DNA of 20,295 bases, from assembly GCA_900660155.1 (NCBI GenBank), contig CABFPE010000005.1:2625847-2646141 (forward strand), written 5' to 3'. This DNA comes from Hofstenia miamia. Its lineage: Eukaryota; Xenacoelomorpha; Acoela; Hofsteniidae. Both the position numbers and the translations under genes were made by a program. Below the pieces are notes generated by a model. The model worked only from the letters and a program-made list of their open reading frames with translations. It was not told the DNA's origin and did not search any database. Of the stretch, positions 19,560 to 20,295 are shown piece by piece; position 1 is the stretch's first letter; every line of letters starts with the position of its first letter.

Positions 19560-19840
19560 TTTGTGAGTACTTCCAATTGTTGTGACGCAAACAAAATTCT
19601 CTCAACTTAGGAAAGGAAATATACAAAATTAGCAAGTCAATTATTAATTTTGTTTAATGTCTAAACATATAGTCAGGAAGTAATCTTTCTGCCTTTTAAT
19701 ATTTATTAGGGGAGAAGTGAAGTAGAAAATTGGCAAAACAAACGAATCAAAAAATCTTTCATTAATACTTGGAACATGCTATAAATTAATCAGAATTTAA
19801 ATAATATTCAAATCAAAGGTCCCAACCCAATCTCATTAGG

Positions 19841-19896
19841 TTTGTATATATATATATATATATATATATAATAAAGATATATGCAGTAGGGATAAT

Positions 19897-19933
<37 letters not shown>

Positions 19934-19953
19934 ACTGTATATATCTTTACAAA
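19841..19953. repeat. Foldback (inverted-repeat) element with (TA)n expansions
   Basis: Arms at 19872-19894 and 19927-19949 are 23-bp inverted copies with one mismatch. The outer ends tttgta (19841-19846) and tacaaa (19948-19953) also pair. One arm is interrupted by (TA)n, and another (TA)n forms the centre. Confidence 0.85.
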
Positions 19954-20145
19954 CATAGGGTAGGAAAAAATTCAGATAACATTTGGATTTTAAAGAAAGA
20001 CGAAATGACATCAGAAATATAAATATATTTACAACAAAAATAAGAAAAGCATTATTAATTGGTACCCATTTTTCTCTTTTAGCTAAGATATTATAATAGA
20101 TCATAATTTTTTTCACTTTTAAAGTGCAACCTGAATGTTAACCCC

Positions 20146-20169
20146 ATGTATATATGTACATATATACAT
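20146..20169. repeat. Perfect 24-bp palindrome
   Basis: Every position from 20146 to 20169 is its own reverse complement, centred on gtac. AT-rich, no known function. Confidence 0.95.
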
Positions 20170-20295
20170 TTCTATTTAAATCGAAATTTAACTGTTGCAA
20201 TACTGATAATTGGATAGTTTAAAAATTAGGTATAAAATATGCTTTAGCAAATTTGTTGCTAATTATATAGAAGGAATAAAACTAAAGAAAATTTG

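Larger units (their letters stand above)
19117..20295 (-). other. Region upstream of the first identified exon
   Basis: Either a 5' intron or the gene's 5' region. It holds a 51-codon frame with a hydrophobic N-terminus (19404-19559), a foldback element with (TA)n tracts (19841-19953), and a perfect 24-bp palindrome (20146-20169). The missing first half of the Ig domain was looked for here and not found convincingly. Confidence 0.55.

Noticed and set aside
19808..20116. 102-codon minus-strand frame
   Set aside because: Much of it is translated (TA)n microsatellite (repeated Y-I) and the rest is low-complexity.

Overview
The window is AT-rich animal (eukaryotic) DNA. It has short exons with GT...AG splice junctions separated by introns of about 0.7-4.3 kb, (TA)n microsatellites and a Tc1/mariner-family DNA transposon remnant. 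The base composition, Tc1 content and intron sizes would suit an arthropod such as a parasitic copepod. That assignment is inference; nothing in the window proves the species.

There is one recognisable gene, a partial Tie-like receptor tyrosine kinase on the minus strand. Seven exons were identified (18976-19116, 17408-17542, 15122-15268, 14199-14399, 9606-9887, 6409-6561 and 3223-3381). All start with two bases of a split codon and end with one base of the next, so they join without a frame break into 405 codons (1218 nt). In N-to-C order they encode the C-terminal half of an Ig domain, three cysteine-rich EGF-like repeats, a complete Ig-like domain, and an FN3 domain split over two exons. 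This is the domain order of the vertebrate Tie1/Tie2 (TEK) ectodomain. The N-terminus, the remaining FN3 repeats, the transmembrane segment and the kinase domain are not identified. The 3' part must lie to the left of the window or be undetected in 1-3222.

The rest is intronic or flanking DNA. The 4.3-kb intron between the third EGF exon and the Ig exon holds a dead Tc1-like transposon (11268-12548). The 3.0-kb intron between the Ig and first FN3 exons holds a very young 328-bp tandem duplication (8378-9033), an older 135-bp duplication (about 6643-6912), and two diverged copies of a GC-rich element, one with a tRNA-like B box. The intron between EGF1 and EGF2 contains two near-identical 928-bp blocks (15352-16279 and 16281-17208) separated by a single N. 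This looks like two contigs whose overlapping ends were not merged. Several palindromes and (TA)n tracts complete the picture, including a foldback element at 19841-19953.

I found no tRNA, rRNA or CRISPR, no bacterial-type operon, and no convincing second protein-coding gene. Small open frames with weak support are listed with low confidence or as findings.
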